Origin: CSSed11-175R1 sp041685735
GTDB taxonomy: Bacteria > Actinomycetota > Nitriliruptoria > Nitriliruptorales > Nitriliruptoraceae
Direction of reading: 5' to 3'
NCBI GenBank assembly: GCA_041685735.1
Contig: JAWLFE010000010.1
Span: 1-64,000, forward strand
Length of the DNA: 64,000 nt
Numbering within the stretch: the stretch's first letter is position 1; the number at the start of each line of letters is the position of its first letter. Made by a program: the position numbers and the translations under genes. Under the pieces are notes generated by a model. It had not been told where the DNA came from, did no database searches, and saw only the letters and a program-made list of their open reading frames with translations. Below, piece by piece: positions 25,466-34,522 of the stretch.

Positions 25466-25784
25466 CGCTCGCCTCTCATCGCACACATCTGTCACACACG
25501 TCGACCGTGCATGTCTGGGGTGACCTTGGCGGAGCCGGCCGCACGGGATGCTCGTCATGCTCGATGCTCGCCGGAGCCCCTGCGTTGCCAGTGTGCCTCG
25601 TGTGGCCGGTGATGGCGAGCAACCAACGGTCCGAACGGCCAGGCCCGACCGGGTGTCGACGCCACGACCGCCCACCCCGTTCATCGGCCGACCTCGCGCG
25701 GGCTTGAGGGGCGCGACGGGACGGATCACGGTCGTCCGTCGCACGCGCACTACCGTGCCCAATCTCGACGAGGAGGGCGATGCG
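25466..25784. other. Divergent intergenic region, M23 peptidase / AtuA-like gene
   Basis: 319 bases containing the promoters of both flanking genes. ATGCTCG occurs three times (25548, 25557, 25564). A long-range complementary pair (GGCGAGC with GCTCGCC) could fold the leader of the M23 transcript. No known riboswitch motif was recognised and no coding signal is convincing. Confidence 0.45.
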
Positions 25785-27584
25785 GTGGGATCGATGCGGA
25801 CCGAGGTGGTGCGGATCGGCAACGCATCCGGGTTCTACGGCGACCGCGCGACCGCGATGCGCGAGATGGTCGAGGGCGGCGCTGTGGATGTCATCACCGG
25901 GGACTACCTCGCCGAACTGACGATGCTGATCCTGTGGCGATCGCGGCAGAAGGATCCGACCGCGGGCTACGCCAAGAGCTTCCTCCGGGCCTTCCGAGAG
26001 GTCGCCGACACCTTGGCCGAGCACGACATCAAGGTCGTGGTCAACGCCGGTGGCCTCGCTCCCGCGGCCCTGGCCGACGCCGTACGCGAGACGCTGAACG
26101 AACTGTCCCTCGATCGGCGCGTCGCGCATGTCGAGGGCGACGATCTGCTCCCCCGCCTCGACGAACTGAGCGCCGCCGGGCAGGGGGTGCGCCACCTGGA
26201 CACGGATGCGCCCCTGGCTGCTCTCGACCGCACGGCCCTGACCGCCAACGCCTACCTCGGCGGCTGGGGGATCGCCGCCGCGCTGGACGCGGGTGCCGAC
26301 ATCGTCATCACCGGCCGGGTCACGGACGCGAGCCTGGTCGTCGGACCGGCCGCCTGGCGCTTCGGCTGGGAGCGCACCGACTGGGACCGGCTCGCGGGCG
26401 CGGTCGTCGCCGGACACGTCATCGAGTGCGGCGCACAGGCCACCGGCGGCAACTACAGCTTCTTCCATGAGCTTCCCGACCCGGTCAGACCCGGCTTCCC
26501 CATCGCCGAGGTGCATGCGGATGGCAGCAGCGTCATCACCAAACACGACGGCACGGGAGGGGCGGTCCGTGTCGGCACCGTCACCGCACAGCTGCTCTAC
26601 GAGATCGCCGGCCCCCGCTACGCCAACCCGGATGTGACGGCGAGGTTCGACACGATCCGCCTGCACGATGACGGTCCGGACCGGGTGCGTCTGGATGGCA
26701 TCGTCGGAGAGCCGCCCCCGCCGACCTCCAAGGTCAGCGTCACCACCCTCGGCGGGTTCCGGAACCGGGCGACGTTCGTGCTGACGGGGCTGGACATCGA
26801 CGCCAAGGCCGCACTCGTGCGACGCCAGGTCGCGGCCGAGATCGACCTGGAACGTCTGGATCTGGTCGACTGGCAGCTCGTGCGGAGCGACCACCCGGAC
26901 GCAACCACGAACGCGGCCGCCACGGCGTCCCTGACCCTCACCGTCCACCATCACACACCGGAGCCGATCGGTCGGCGTGGCTTCGCGGATGCGTGCGTCG
27001 GGCTCGCGCTCGCCAGCTATCCCGGCTTCACCCTCACGGCACCGCCCGCCGACGCCGAGCCGTTCGGGCGGTACTGGCCCGGGAAGGTCGCCGCCAGCGT
27101 GCTGGACGAACTGGTCGTGCTCGAGGATGGCTCTCGACGCACGATCGAACAGACCGCGACAGGGTTGGACGCTCCGGCCCCGCTCGATGATCCGGACGTC
27201 GCGCCGGCCGGCCCCATCGACCCGAGCTGGTCCGAGGTCCTGGCACCCCTTGGACTCATCGCCGGAGCGCGGTCGGGCGACAAGGGTGGTGACGCCAACA
27301 TCGGCGTCTGGGTCCGTGACCCCGCGCACCTCGACTGGCTCCTGGCCACGCTCCGGACGCCGGACGCCGTCCGCTCGCTGCTTCCCGAGACCGCCGGACT
27401 CGACATCGAGGTGCACCCGCTGCCCAACCTGCTCGCGGTCAACATCGTCATCCGCGGGCTGTTGGGGGACGGCGTGGCGTCCGCCACCCGACCCGACCCG
27501 CAGGCCAAGGGCCTCGGTGAGTACCTCCGGTCGCGCCGGGTCGGCATGCCGGCCGCATGGCGGGATGCGGCCGCAGGGGGCTGA
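25785..27584 (+). CDS. AtuA-like (DUF1446) acyclic terpene utilisation family protein
   Basis: 599 residues from a GTG at 25785 with AGGAGGG 7 bases upstream. The frame is open further up, but that part lacks an SD. The N-terminal DUF1446 part has RIGNASGFYGDRATAM, the VVVNAGGLAPAALADAV motif and VITGRVTDASLVVGPA. The C-terminal ferredoxin-like domain has the characteristic ARSGDKGGDANIGVW. Both halves are fused in one protein, as in many actinobacteria. AtuA is needed for citronellol/geraniol breakdown in Pseudomonas, but its reaction is not settled and most homologs are uncharacterised. No acyl-CoA carboxylase genes sit beside it, so the pathway is unclear. Confidence 0.88.
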   Translation: MGSMRTEVVRIGNASGFYGDRATAMREMVEGGAVDVITGDYLAELTMLILWRSRQKDPTAGYAKSFLRAFREVADTLAEHDIKVVVNAGGLAPAALADAVRETLNELSLDRRVAHVEGDDLLPRLDELSAAGQGVRHLDTDAPLAALDRTALTANAYLGGWGIAAALDAGADIVITGRVTDASLVVGPAAWRFGWERTDWDRLAGAVVAGHVIECGAQATGGNYSFFHELPDPVRPGFPIAEVHADGSSVITKHDGTGGAVRVGTVTAQLLYEIAGPRYANPDVTARFDTIRLHDDGPDRVRLDGIVGEPPPPTSKVSVTTLGGFRNRATFVLTGLDIDAKAALVRRQVAAEIDLERLDLVDWQLVRSDHPDATTNAAATASLTLTVHHHTPEPIGRRGFADACVGLALASYPGFTLTAPPADAEPFGRYWPGKVAASVLDELVVLEDGSRRTIEQTATGLDAPAPLDDPDVAPAGPIDPSWSEVLAPLGLIAGARSGDKGGDANIGVWVRDPAHLDWLLATLRTPDAVRSLLPETAGLDIEVHPLPNLLAVNIVIRGLLGDGVASATRPDPQAKGLGEYLRSRRVGMPAAWRDAAAGG

Positions 27585-27586
27585 CG

Positions 27587-27612
27587 ACCCCCGCGCCCAT
27601 AGCCGCAGGGGT
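27587..27612. terminator. Hairpin between convergent genes
   Basis: Nine-base arms ACCCCCGCG (27587-27595) and CGCAGGGGT (27604-27612), one internal mismatch, 8-base loop. It lies between the AtuA-like and SWIM genes, which converge. There is no T-run, so it is at best a weak bidirectional terminator. Confidence 0.35.
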
Positions 27613-27620
27613 GACCCGGC

Positions 27621-28583
27621 TCACGTCGAGGAGGGCGCCCGCGCGGACGCGCGGTAGCGGGCCCGCTCGCCCGAGCCCGTCCGCATCACCGCCCCCTCGC
27701 TGAACAACCGGTCGAGCTCCTCACGGATCCCCTCGGCATCCCGCCCGAGCGCCGCGGCCAGGGACGACGGTGACGCGACCTTCTGGGCTCGCAGTTCGGC
27801 GAGCAGGAGCTCCTCGTCCGCGGCCTCGGCACCGTCTCCGGCAGCCAAGCGCCACGCTGCCGCAGCCGCCCGCTCGATCAACCGGGCGATCGGTTCCTCG
27901 TCCTCCACGCCAGGCGGTGGGCCGAGGTGACGGAACAACGCGGCGGGGTCCTCGACGAGCTGTGGGTGCAACGGGATGGCGTCGAGGTCTCCCTGTGCCG
28001 CGTCCAACCCGCGGGACAGATCCAGCCCACCGATCGCCAGCTCACCGTCCGACTCCCCACGCAGTGACCGAACCTCGCTGAGCAGCTCGTCACGGCTCTT
28101 CCCGCGGAGTCGGAACAGGCTGAACGGGTCCCGTCCGATCAGGGCACCGGCGGCCGCGTGCACCGCCGCGACGTGCCGGCAGACCGGGTTGCGCTCACGA
28201 CAGGAGCAGCGCAGCGCGAGGTCCTCGAAGCGGGGCACGATCCGCAGACCCAACCCCGCCATCGTCGCATCCAGGCCATCCGGGAGGGAGCCGTCCAGCA
28301 GTGCTGCGCTGAAGCGGACCTCGCCCGCGAGCCGGTCGACGACGTCGTCCCACGCGTCCGCGGACGGCAACGGCCAGGCGATCACGACGCGCGCCAGTTC
28401 ACCCCGGTTCTCCCGCACACGACCCGTGATCTCGCCGGCATCGAGCGTCAGATCCTCGACCGCGCCACGGCGGAACAACGCCTGTCCCCGCTGGATCGAG
28501 CGCGTGCCCGACGGGCCGGCTTCCTCGAGCACAGCGCTCCAGGCGGCCGTCCACCAGGGGTCGGTCCCGCTCGTGCGCGTCAC
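27621..28583 (-). CDS. SWIM zinc finger protein, partner of the SNF2 helicase
   Basis: 320 residues from a GTG at 28583 overlapping the helicase stop (GTGA). The SWIM signature CxCx(n)CxH reads CSCRERNPVCRH around residue 125-140. The C-terminal quarter resembles a winged-helix segment (LAAALGRDAEGIREELDRLFSEGAV). SWIM proteins of this size are routinely encoded next to an SNF2/DEAD-box-like helicase in actinobacteria and probably help it bind nucleic acid or protein. The client process is unknown. Confidence 0.88.
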   Translation of the reverse strand: MTRTSGTDPWWTAAWSAVLEEAGPSGTRSIQRGQALFRRGAVEDLTLDAGEITGRVRENRGELARVVIAWPLPSADAWDDVVDRLAGEVRFSAALLDGSLPDGLDATMAGLGLRIVPRFEDLALRCSCRERNPVCRHVAAVHAAAGALIGRDPFSLFRLRGKSRDELLSEVRSLRGESDGELAIGGLDLSRGLDAAQGDLDAIPLHPQLVEDPAALFRHLGPPPGVEDEEPIARLIERAAAAAWRLAAGDGAEAADEELLLAELRAQKVASPSSLAAALGRDAEGIREELDRLFSEGAVMRTGSGERARYRASARAPSST

Positions 28584-31500
28584 GCCCGACCCCCGGCGAT
28601 GGCGGTCAACCGTGGCGGCCCAGGCGGTACCTCTGGCGGTTCCGCCTCATCGTCCTCGGGATCGGAGGGCGGTGACGACAGGGCCACGAGCTCGCGCAGC
28701 TCGTCGTCGTCGAGTTCCGTGATCCAGGTCTCCCCGGCACCCACGATGGCATCGGCAAGGGACCGCTTCTGATCGAGCAGTTCGGCGATGCGGTCCTCGA
28801 TCGTCCCCGCCGTCACCAGCGTGTGCACGGTGACGGCCCGATCCTGTCCGATCCGGTGGGCGCGGTCGGTCGCCTGGTCCTCGACGGCGGGGTTCCACCA
28901 CCGATCGAAGTGCAGGACGTGGGTCGCGCGGGTGAGGTTGAGTCCCGTCCCGCCGGCTCGCAGCGAGACCAGCAGGATCGGTGGCGCATCGTCGTCCTCC
29001 TGGAACCGTTGGACCATCCGGTCACGGGCCGCAAGGGCCACGCCACCGTGGAGGAACGGCACCTCCGGCAACCCCAGCTGCTCGGCCAGGTGCTCGGCGA
29101 GCAGGTAGCCCATCTCCCGGAACTGCGTGAAGACCAACGCCCGGTCACCGGCGTCGACGAGTTCACCGAGGATCTCGGTGGATCGCGTCAGCTTGCCGGA
29201 CCGTCCCGTCAGCCGACCGTCGTCCCGGAGGAACTGCCGCGGGTGGTTGCAGATCTGCTTCAGAGCGGTCAACAGGGCCAGGACCCGACCCCGGCGCTCG
29301 AAGGCGGTGGCACCGAGGCTGCCCGTCGCGAACGCCCGGTCGATCTCCGCCTGGTAGATCGATGCCTGCTCGCGGGTCAGCGAGCAGGGGACGTTGATCT
29401 CCTGCTTCGGCGGGAGATCGACGGCGACCTCCGGGTCATCCTTGCGGCGTCGGAGCACGAAGGGGGCGACCAGCCGTTTGAGACGATCGGCCGCGCCCTG
29501 GTCGTGCCAGCGTTCGACGGGGACCGCGAAGCGTTCGTTGAAGCGTCGCTCCGAACCCAGCAGGCCCGGGTTGGTCAGGTCGAGGATCGCCCAGAGTTCG
29601 GACAGGCGATTCTCGATCGGCGTTCCGGTCATGGCGACGCGTGCCCGGCTCGTCAGGGCACGGGCGGCACGGGCGCCCTTCGACGACGGGTTCTTGATCT
29701 GCTGGGCCTCGTCGAACACGACCACGTCCCAGGCGACGTCCTCCAGCAGACCGATGTCGCGACGCAACAACGCGTAGCTGGTGACCGTGACCTGCCCGGC
29801 GGTGAAGGCCCGTCGGGATTCCGCCCGGTCCGGGCCGTGGTGACGTTGGATCGACATCCCGGGTGCGAAGCGCTGCAACTCGCGTTCCCAGTTCCCGACC
29901 ACCGACGTCGGGCACACCACCAGATGGGGACGGTCCTGGTCCCGTGAGGTCAAGAGGGCGATCGCCTCGAGGGTCTTGCCGAGCCCCATCTCGTCGGCGA
30001 GCACGCCCCCCATCCCGAGCTCGGTCAGACGCTGCAGCCAGGCGACACCACGTTCCTGGTAGGGACGCAGTTCCCCCTCGATGCCGCGGATGATCGCGTC
30101 ACCGGGCCCGTCGGAGCTACGGAGCTGCTCGAGCAGCCGACCGAGGGCTCCATCGGCGACCGTCTCCACCCACCCGAGATCCTCCACCTCGTGTTGGCCG
30201 GAGAGAGCGGCGGCCAGCGCCTCGGTGAGGTCGAGCGCGGTCGTCTCCCCCGCGAGTTCGGAGATCCGGTCGACCTCGTCGTGATCGACGCGCACCCACG
30301 ATCCCCGCCAGCGAACGAGCGGTTCCTTGGACGCGACGATCTCCGCGAACTCCTCGGCCGAGAGCGTGTCGTCACCGAGCGCGATCTCGTAACGCAGGTC
30401 GGTGACCGACGACATGCCCATCGGATCCGAACCGTCTGCACGGGGTGCGGTCGGCGTTGCGCGGCCGATGCGGACCCGGAGCCGGAGCTTGCGGTCGCCG
30501 ATGTCGCGCAGCTCCGGCGGCAGCTCGACACCGATGCTCCCGGCAGCCAACGCGTCGGCACCGTCGGCAAGCAGTTCCGCCACCTCACCGGCCGACAGGT
30601 CGAGCCCGGTCGGTCGGGTCTCGGACAGGCTGCGGTCCACCGGCGCATAGAGCCGGGCGGCGCTGGCGAGGCTGCGTACGAGCACCACCTCGGCATCATC
30701 GACCAGTCGGCCATCGAGTTCGATGGGGCCACCGCTGCGCTCCCAGATCTCTGCGGCATCCAGGCGCGCGTCCGGATCCGTCGTGCTCTGGACCTGGAAG
30801 GTCAATCGCCAGGGCGCCTCGGTCGCGGCGAACCGGGCCGGCAGATCCGCGGTGCCGTCGTCACCGACCGCGGGAGGGAGCAACCGCAGGTTGAGCCGAA
30901 CGTGCGCGGCCCGCTGGGTGCCCAGCAAGGGCGCCGCCCAGTCGGCCATGTCCGCACCCAGTTCATCGGCCGGGATGCGCAGGTGTGCAACGGTCGGGTC
31001 ACTGCCCGTCAGGGCATCGGCCCACATCTCCCCCAGCGGTCGGCGGGGACCTCGACGGCGTGGATCGAGCTCCGGGCGGCGCCCCTCGCGGGCACACGCG
31101 TCGGCGACGGCGTCCAGGAACGCCGCCAACAGTTCCCGGGCGGTCCACAGGCTGCCGTTGTCGCGGCGCAGCGCATGCGCGGCGATGGGGAAGGCCGCCG
31201 CCAGATCGTCCAGGCGGCTGTCATCCGCGGTCGCGACCCGCCAGGAGGCGATCGCTTCCGCTGGATCCGACCCGGGTCGCAGCATGGGGATCAGACGGCC
31301 CGCGGCGACCAACTCCAACGCGAGCTTCGCGGCGGCGCTCCACGCCAGCACCGACGGGCTCGGCCGTGACCAGCCCGGCCAGTCCGGCCCGGGCGGCAGG
31401 GCCGCCAACGTGCGTACCGCCGGCAGGATGGCGATCTCCTGCGTCGCAACGACGCAGGTCTCGACCTGACCACCGACCTCACCATCGACCGGCCGGATCG

Positions 31501-31657
31501 TCGGGAGGGTGGCCGCCGTGCCTCCGGGAAGGTCGAGTCCGGCGACGGCGTCCTCGAGCGATCCATCCGACCGGTGGTGGTCGATCCAGATCGACAGGAC
31601 CCCTCCGGCGGGAACGAGCCTGCCGGGGACGAACGTCATCTGTGACCGAACGACCAC
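28580..31657 (-). CDS. SNF2-family DEAD/DEAH-box-like ATPase (helicase)
   Basis: 1025 residues from a GTG at 31657 with AGGAGG 4 bases upstream. The longer frame to 31957 runs through the repeat region and is rejected. The N-terminal half is the SNF2 helicase-associated region. The motor domain has Walker A DEMGLGKT (about 556-561), DEAQ (about 648) and MTGTPIENRLSELW. The C-terminal RecA domain has FTQFREMGYLL, RAGGTGLNLT and TDRAHRIGQ. It would translocate on double-stranded DNA to remodel or strip proteins. A C-terminal acidic tail (PPSDPEDDEAEPPEVPPGPP) precedes the SWIM gene overlap. Its physiological job is unknown. Confidence 0.93.
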   Translation of the reverse strand: MVVRSQMTFVPGRLVPAGGVLSIWIDHHRSDGSLEDAVAGLDLPGGTAATLPTIRPVDGEVGGQVETCVVATQEIAILPAVRTLAALPPGPDWPGWSRPSPSVLAWSAAAKLALELVAAGRLIPMLRPGSDPAEAIASWRVATADDSRLDDLAAAFPIAAHALRRDNGSLWTARELLAAFLDAVADACAREGRRPELDPRRRGPRRPLGEMWADALTGSDPTVAHLRIPADELGADMADWAAPLLGTQRAAHVRLNLRLLPPAVGDDGTADLPARFAATEAPWRLTFQVQSTTDPDARLDAAEIWERSGGPIELDGRLVDDAEVVLVRSLASAARLYAPVDRSLSETRPTGLDLSAGEVAELLADGADALAAGSIGVELPPELRDIGDRKLRLRVRIGRATPTAPRADGSDPMGMSSVTDLRYEIALGDDTLSAEEFAEIVASKEPLVRWRGSWVRVDHDEVDRISELAGETTALDLTEALAAALSGQHEVEDLGWVETVADGALGRLLEQLRSSDGPGDAIIRGIEGELRPYQERGVAWLQRLTELGMGGVLADEMGLGKTLEAIALLTSRDQDRPHLVVCPTSVVGNWERELQRFAPGMSIQRHHGPDRAESRRAFTAGQVTVTSYALLRRDIGLLEDVAWDVVVFDEAQQIKNPSSKGARAARALTSRARVAMTGTPIENRLSELWAILDLTNPGLLGSERRFNERFAVPVERWHDQGAADRLKRLVAPFVLRRRKDDPEVAVDLPPKQEINVPCSLTREQASIYQAEIDRAFATGSLGATAFERRGRVLALLTALKQICNHPRQFLRDDGRLTGRSGKLTRSTEILGELVDAGDRALVFTQFREMGYLLAEHLAEQLGLPEVPFLHGGVALAARDRMVQRFQEDDDAPPILLVSLRAGGTGLNLTRATHVLHFDRWWNPAVEDQATDRAHRIGQDRAVTVHTLVTAGTIEDRIAELLDQKRSLADAIVGAGETWITELDDDELRELVALSSPPSDPEDDEAEPPEVPPGPPRLTAIAGGRA

Positions 31658-32044
31658 GCAACCTCCTGACACGGCGAACCCCTGAGCGTATCCGTTCGTG
31701 GCAGATCGCCCATCCGGCCGGGTCGGCGCGGCGAGTGGTCGGACGCGCCATCCGCACCGGATGACGCACCGAACCCATCCTGCCGGCGAGGATGAGCTGT
31801 TCGCGAACGCGCCACCCGATGGCGGGTGAACGGACGCACGACAGGCCGACAACCTCGACAGGCCGACGACAAGGAATAGCCTGGTCGGTAGCACCGTTGG
31901 CAAAGACAGCGAGGTGACCCGTCGCGTCGCTCCCCCCGCCCGATGCCCTGCTCGCACCCTCCATCAGATCCCGCTCCCACCTACCCTCCATCAGATCCCG
32001 CTCCCACCTACCCTCCATCAGATCCCGCTCCCACGGAGGCCGCC
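31658..32044. other. Intergenic region upstream of the helicase and of a small-protein gene
   Basis: 387 bases between divergent starts. Visible elements are the hairpin CATCCG/CGGATG (31749-31763), a 10-bp palindrome GTTCGCGAAC (31799-31808), the hairpin CACCCG/CGGGTG (31813-31828), a 12-bp direct repeat CGACAGGCCGAC (31839 and 31856), and the 27-bp repeats listed separately. They are likely control sites for the two divergent genes. No coding signal was found. Confidence 0.55.
31956..32034. repeat. Three tandem 27-bp repeats directly upstream of an RBS
   Basis: Copies start at 31956, 31983 and 32010. The last is cut after 25 bases, where the GGAGG ribosome-binding site (32035-32039) of the next gene begins. 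All copies are identical. Each contains CCTCC, which is complementary to that GGAGG. The stretch would be in the 5' leader of the transcript if the promoter lies upstream. Confidence 0.95.
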
Positions 32045-32317
32045 ATGAACGACACCACCACACCGACGACCCAGCATGCTCCGGCCCCCGCCGAGGCCGA
32101 GGGGGTGTCCGTGGCTGTCGACTGGCTGCAGAGCGAGTTCCCCGGCTGGACCGTCGAGATCGACAACACCAGCACCTGGGAGGGTGACCTGCGGCCACTG
32201 TGGATCGCCCGGAGCCCCGGTCACCATCCGCAGGCCGAACTGACGGCAGCGAAGCTGCACACGCGGCTGTCCGATTACCTCGACCGCGAGGCTCGTCGCC
32301 AGGCACTGCGCAACTGA
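32045..32317 (+). CDS. Small hypothetical protein (90 aa)
   Basis: 90 residues from the ATG at 32045, with GGAGG 5 bases upstream. The open frame extends upstream through the tandem repeats, but the SD decides this start. After a Thr/Pro/Ala-rich beginning, the core VAVDWLQSEFPGWTVEIDNT and a C-terminal helix ELTAAKLHTRLSDYLDREAR look like a small soluble folded protein. No family is recognised. The position downstream of repeats complementary to its own SD suggests post-transcriptional control. It is convergent with the CYTH-CHAD gene. Confidence 0.75.
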   Translation: MNDTTTPTTQHAPAPAEAEGVSVAVDWLQSEFPGWTVEIDNTSTWEGDLRPLWIARSPGHHPQAELTAAKLHTRLSDYLDREARRQALRN

Positions 32318-32339
32318 CCACGCGGCAGCGGTAGCGCGG

Positions 32340-33848
32340 TCACCGACCGGTGCTGAGCCACCGCGTTGCCTTCGGGCGCCCGAGACGGTCCCAGGTCGAC
32401 GCGACCTCTTCAGCCGCCTCGGCTGCCGCGAGTCGTTCGACCCCGGCCACCTGGCCGGCGTCGAAGCATGTGGTTGCGTCGAGCCCCGATGCGGCGACCT
32501 CCTGCAGCCACGCGACCGTTCCCTGGACCTGGGCGTAGCGGGCCACCGCCCGTCGATGACGTCGCAGCCTCTTCGCGAACCGCTTGGCCGAGGCGTCAGC
32601 CGCGACCTCGGCGACCGATCCGGACAGGACCGCGAGTTCCGCCAGCAGACGATCGACCTGCGGGTCGGGGTCGGCATCTCCGGCCGACGCTGTGCCGGAG
32701 GCCGTACCGATGACGTCACGGAGGAGATCGACGCGTTGTCGTGCGGCCCGACCCGCAACCGTCACGGCATCCCCGTCCGCATCCTCCACATCCGGCGAGC
32801 TCATCACGGCCCGGGCACACCGGTCCGCCAGATCCTGGCGCCAGGCGGAACCGTCCATGCTCGCGAGCAACGATCTGTGCGCGCTCGCCCGCTCCCGTTC
32901 GATGCGCTCGTCCAGGGGCCTGCGGCGCGCCGGATCGAGCCCGAGCCGGGAGGACGCATCGACGATCCGTTCCCGTCGTCCGTCCACCGTCACCACCGCG
33001 TCGATCGCCTCCTGCAGCGACCGGGCCGGGCCGGGGATCGTCTCCGTGGGGCCTGCCTGCGAGCAGTCGTCCCGGGCGCCGAGGGCCGCATGCAGCTCCC
33101 GCAGCGCGTCGGCGTACGCCGCGACGGCTCCCTGGCGTGCGTGCAGTCGGACATGTGCGTCGAGGAGGATCAGCGCGTGGAGGGTGTGTCGCAGGCGGGC
33201 ACTGAGCGCCTCGGTCCAGGCCTCACCACCGGCGGGGGTGCCCGGGTCGACGACCGCGGGCGGCGAACCCGCGCGCGGTCCCAGGACGTCGAGCAGTCGT
33301 GACGATCCCGGGGTCAGCGACACCGCACCGGCGTCGCACAGCAGGGACTCGACCGCATCCAACCGGGATCGCGTGGCCCCGGTCCCCGGGCGGATGACGT
33401 ACTCCTGGAAGCGCGCGACCAGACGCCGGCCCTCCGTGACCGAGATCTGCTCGTCGGCCAGCAGCAGCACCGGCTCGTCCTGATCGGGTGCCACCAGCAG
33501 TGTGATCACCGCGTGGACGTCCAACCGCACCAACCGGCGCAGGCGTCGGTCCTCGGTCAGTGCCTGGACCGTCCGGCGGACCTGGGCCGGCACGGACGCG
33601 CCTCCGCTCAGCACGCGGACGTGCCGGTCGATCGCTCCGACCGCAGGCAGTTCGATGCGCCATCCCTGCTGGGTGTCGTGTTCGATCCGCACACCCCACC
33701 GCGTCAGGTCCAGGTCCGCCGTGTCGTAGAGCGCCGAGCGGCGGTCCTCGGTGCGGCCGGGCACCACCTTCAGACCCGTGATTTCATCGAGAGCCGGCGC
33801 GTTGAAGGCGGCCGGGACCTGCAGGCGGCGAGGTGAGAGCACCGTCAT
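32340..33848 (-). CDS. CYTH-CHAD domain protein
   Basis: 502 residues from the ATG at 33848, which overlaps the stop of the hemolysin III gene (ATGA). The longer frame to 34757 is a shadow of that gene. The first about 200 residues are CYTH-like (YDTADLDLTRWGVRIEHDT, then WRIELP). The usual N-terminal ExExK triphosphate-binding motif is not seen. The C-terminal about 290 residues are a CHAD domain: helical, histidine-rich and basic (RLRHTLHALILLDAHVRLHA, KRFAKRLRRHRRAVARY). CHAD domains bind inorganic polyphosphate. Members with both domains occur in polyphosphate granules. A polyphosphate-binding role is likely, while triphosphatase activity is doubtful. Confidence 0.88.
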   Translation of the reverse strand: MTVLSPRRLQVPAAFNAPALDEITGLKVVPGRTEDRRSALYDTADLDLTRWGVRIEHDTQQGWRIELPAVGAIDRHVRVLSGGASVPAQVRRTVQALTEDRRLRRLVRLDVHAVITLLVAPDQDEPVLLLADEQISVTEGRRLVARFQEYVIRPGTGATRSRLDAVESLLCDAGAVSLTPGSSRLLDVLGPRAGSPPAVVDPGTPAGGEAWTEALSARLRHTLHALILLDAHVRLHARQGAVAAYADALRELHAALGARDDCSQAGPTETIPGPARSLQEAIDAVVTVDGRRERIVDASSRLGLDPARRRPLDERIERERASAHRSLLASMDGSAWRQDLADRCARAVMSSPDVEDADGDAVTVAGRAARQRVDLLRDVIGTASGTASAGDADPDPQVDRLLAELAVLSGSVAEVAADASAKRFAKRLRRHRRAVARYAQVQGTVAWLQEVAASGLDATTCFDAGQVAGVERLAAAEAAEEVASTWDRLGRPKATRWLSTGR

Positions 33849-34522
33849 GCCAGCCGGGCGATCATGGCGCCGTGGATGACCACCGCGACGATCACGAACA
33901 GGTGCCACAGTTCGTGGTACCCGAACCACCGCGGGAACGGATCCGGGCGCTGCAGTGCCAGCATGATGGCCCCGGAGGTGTACAGGACCCCACCGGCCAG
34001 CAGGAGCGCCACGCTGACCGGTCCCGCCGTCATCCAGAGCCAGGGCAACAGGACGATCGGCACCCACCCGAGTGTGATGTAGACGGTGTTCGAGAATCCC
34101 CGGGGCGGCGCGAACGGCAACCATTCGACCACGATGCCGAGCGACACTCCCACCAGGGACACCGTCAACAGCACCAGCCGTGGCACCCCTTGGAGACCGA
34201 CCAACGCGATCGCCGCGCCGGTCCCGCCGATCGCGAGGTAGATGCCGGTGTGGTCGAGTCGGAACAGTGCCTCGTAGGTACCAGCCGACCAACGCCGCAG
34301 GTGCAGGAGGGCACTGAAGGTGAACATCGCGGTGACCCCGACGAGGAAGGCCCCGACGGCCATGCTGGGAGGACCCGGGTCCACGGAGAGCCACCAGGCC
34401 AGCCCGACGGGCAGGCTCAGGATGGCCGCCGCGAGGTGGGAGGTCCCACGCAGCCTTGGGCGCGGGGCGGTCAGTGCTCGCTCGGTGTTCAACGAGCGCT
34501 GCAGCAGGGGACGTTCGCTCAT
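33845..34522 (-). CDS. Hemolysin III / PAQR family membrane protein
   Basis: 225 residues, seven predicted helices. Family signs are FTFSALLHLRRW (with the Ser and His of the conserved metal site), FRLDHTGIYLAIGGTG and the final GYHELWHLFVIVAVVIHG carrying two histidines. These Asp/His residues form the zinc site of the PAQR fold. The ATG at 34522 lacks a strong SD, and an upstream in-frame start at 34591 is possible. The start codon sits in a CATG that also contains the ATG of the divergent broken gene. Despite the name, a haemolytic role is not established. It is probably co-transcribed with the CYTH-CHAD gene. Confidence 0.9.
   Translation of the reverse strand: MSERPLLQRSLNTERALTAPRPRLRGTSHLAAAILSLPVGLAWWLSVDPGPPSMAVGAFLVGVTAMFTFSALLHLRRWSAGTYEALFRLDHTGIYLAIGGTGAAIALVGLQGVPRLVLLTVSLVGVSLGIVVEWLPFAPPRGFSNTVYITLGWVPIVLLPWLWMTAGPVSVALLLAGGVLYTSGAIMLALQRPDPFPRWFGYHELWHLFVIVAVVIHGAMIARLA

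Noticed and set aside
25466..25784. c-di-AMP (ydaO-type) riboswitch upstream of the M23 peptidase gene
   Set aside because: Such peptidase genes often have one, but the conserved core motifs could not be found.
27600..31960. Extended reverse frame running through the tandem repeats as part of the helicase
   Set aside because: The translated repeats are not helicase-like, and a strong AGGAGG precedes the GTG at 31657.
31956..32034. CRISPR array
   Set aside because: Repeats are directly tandem without spacers, and no cas genes are present.
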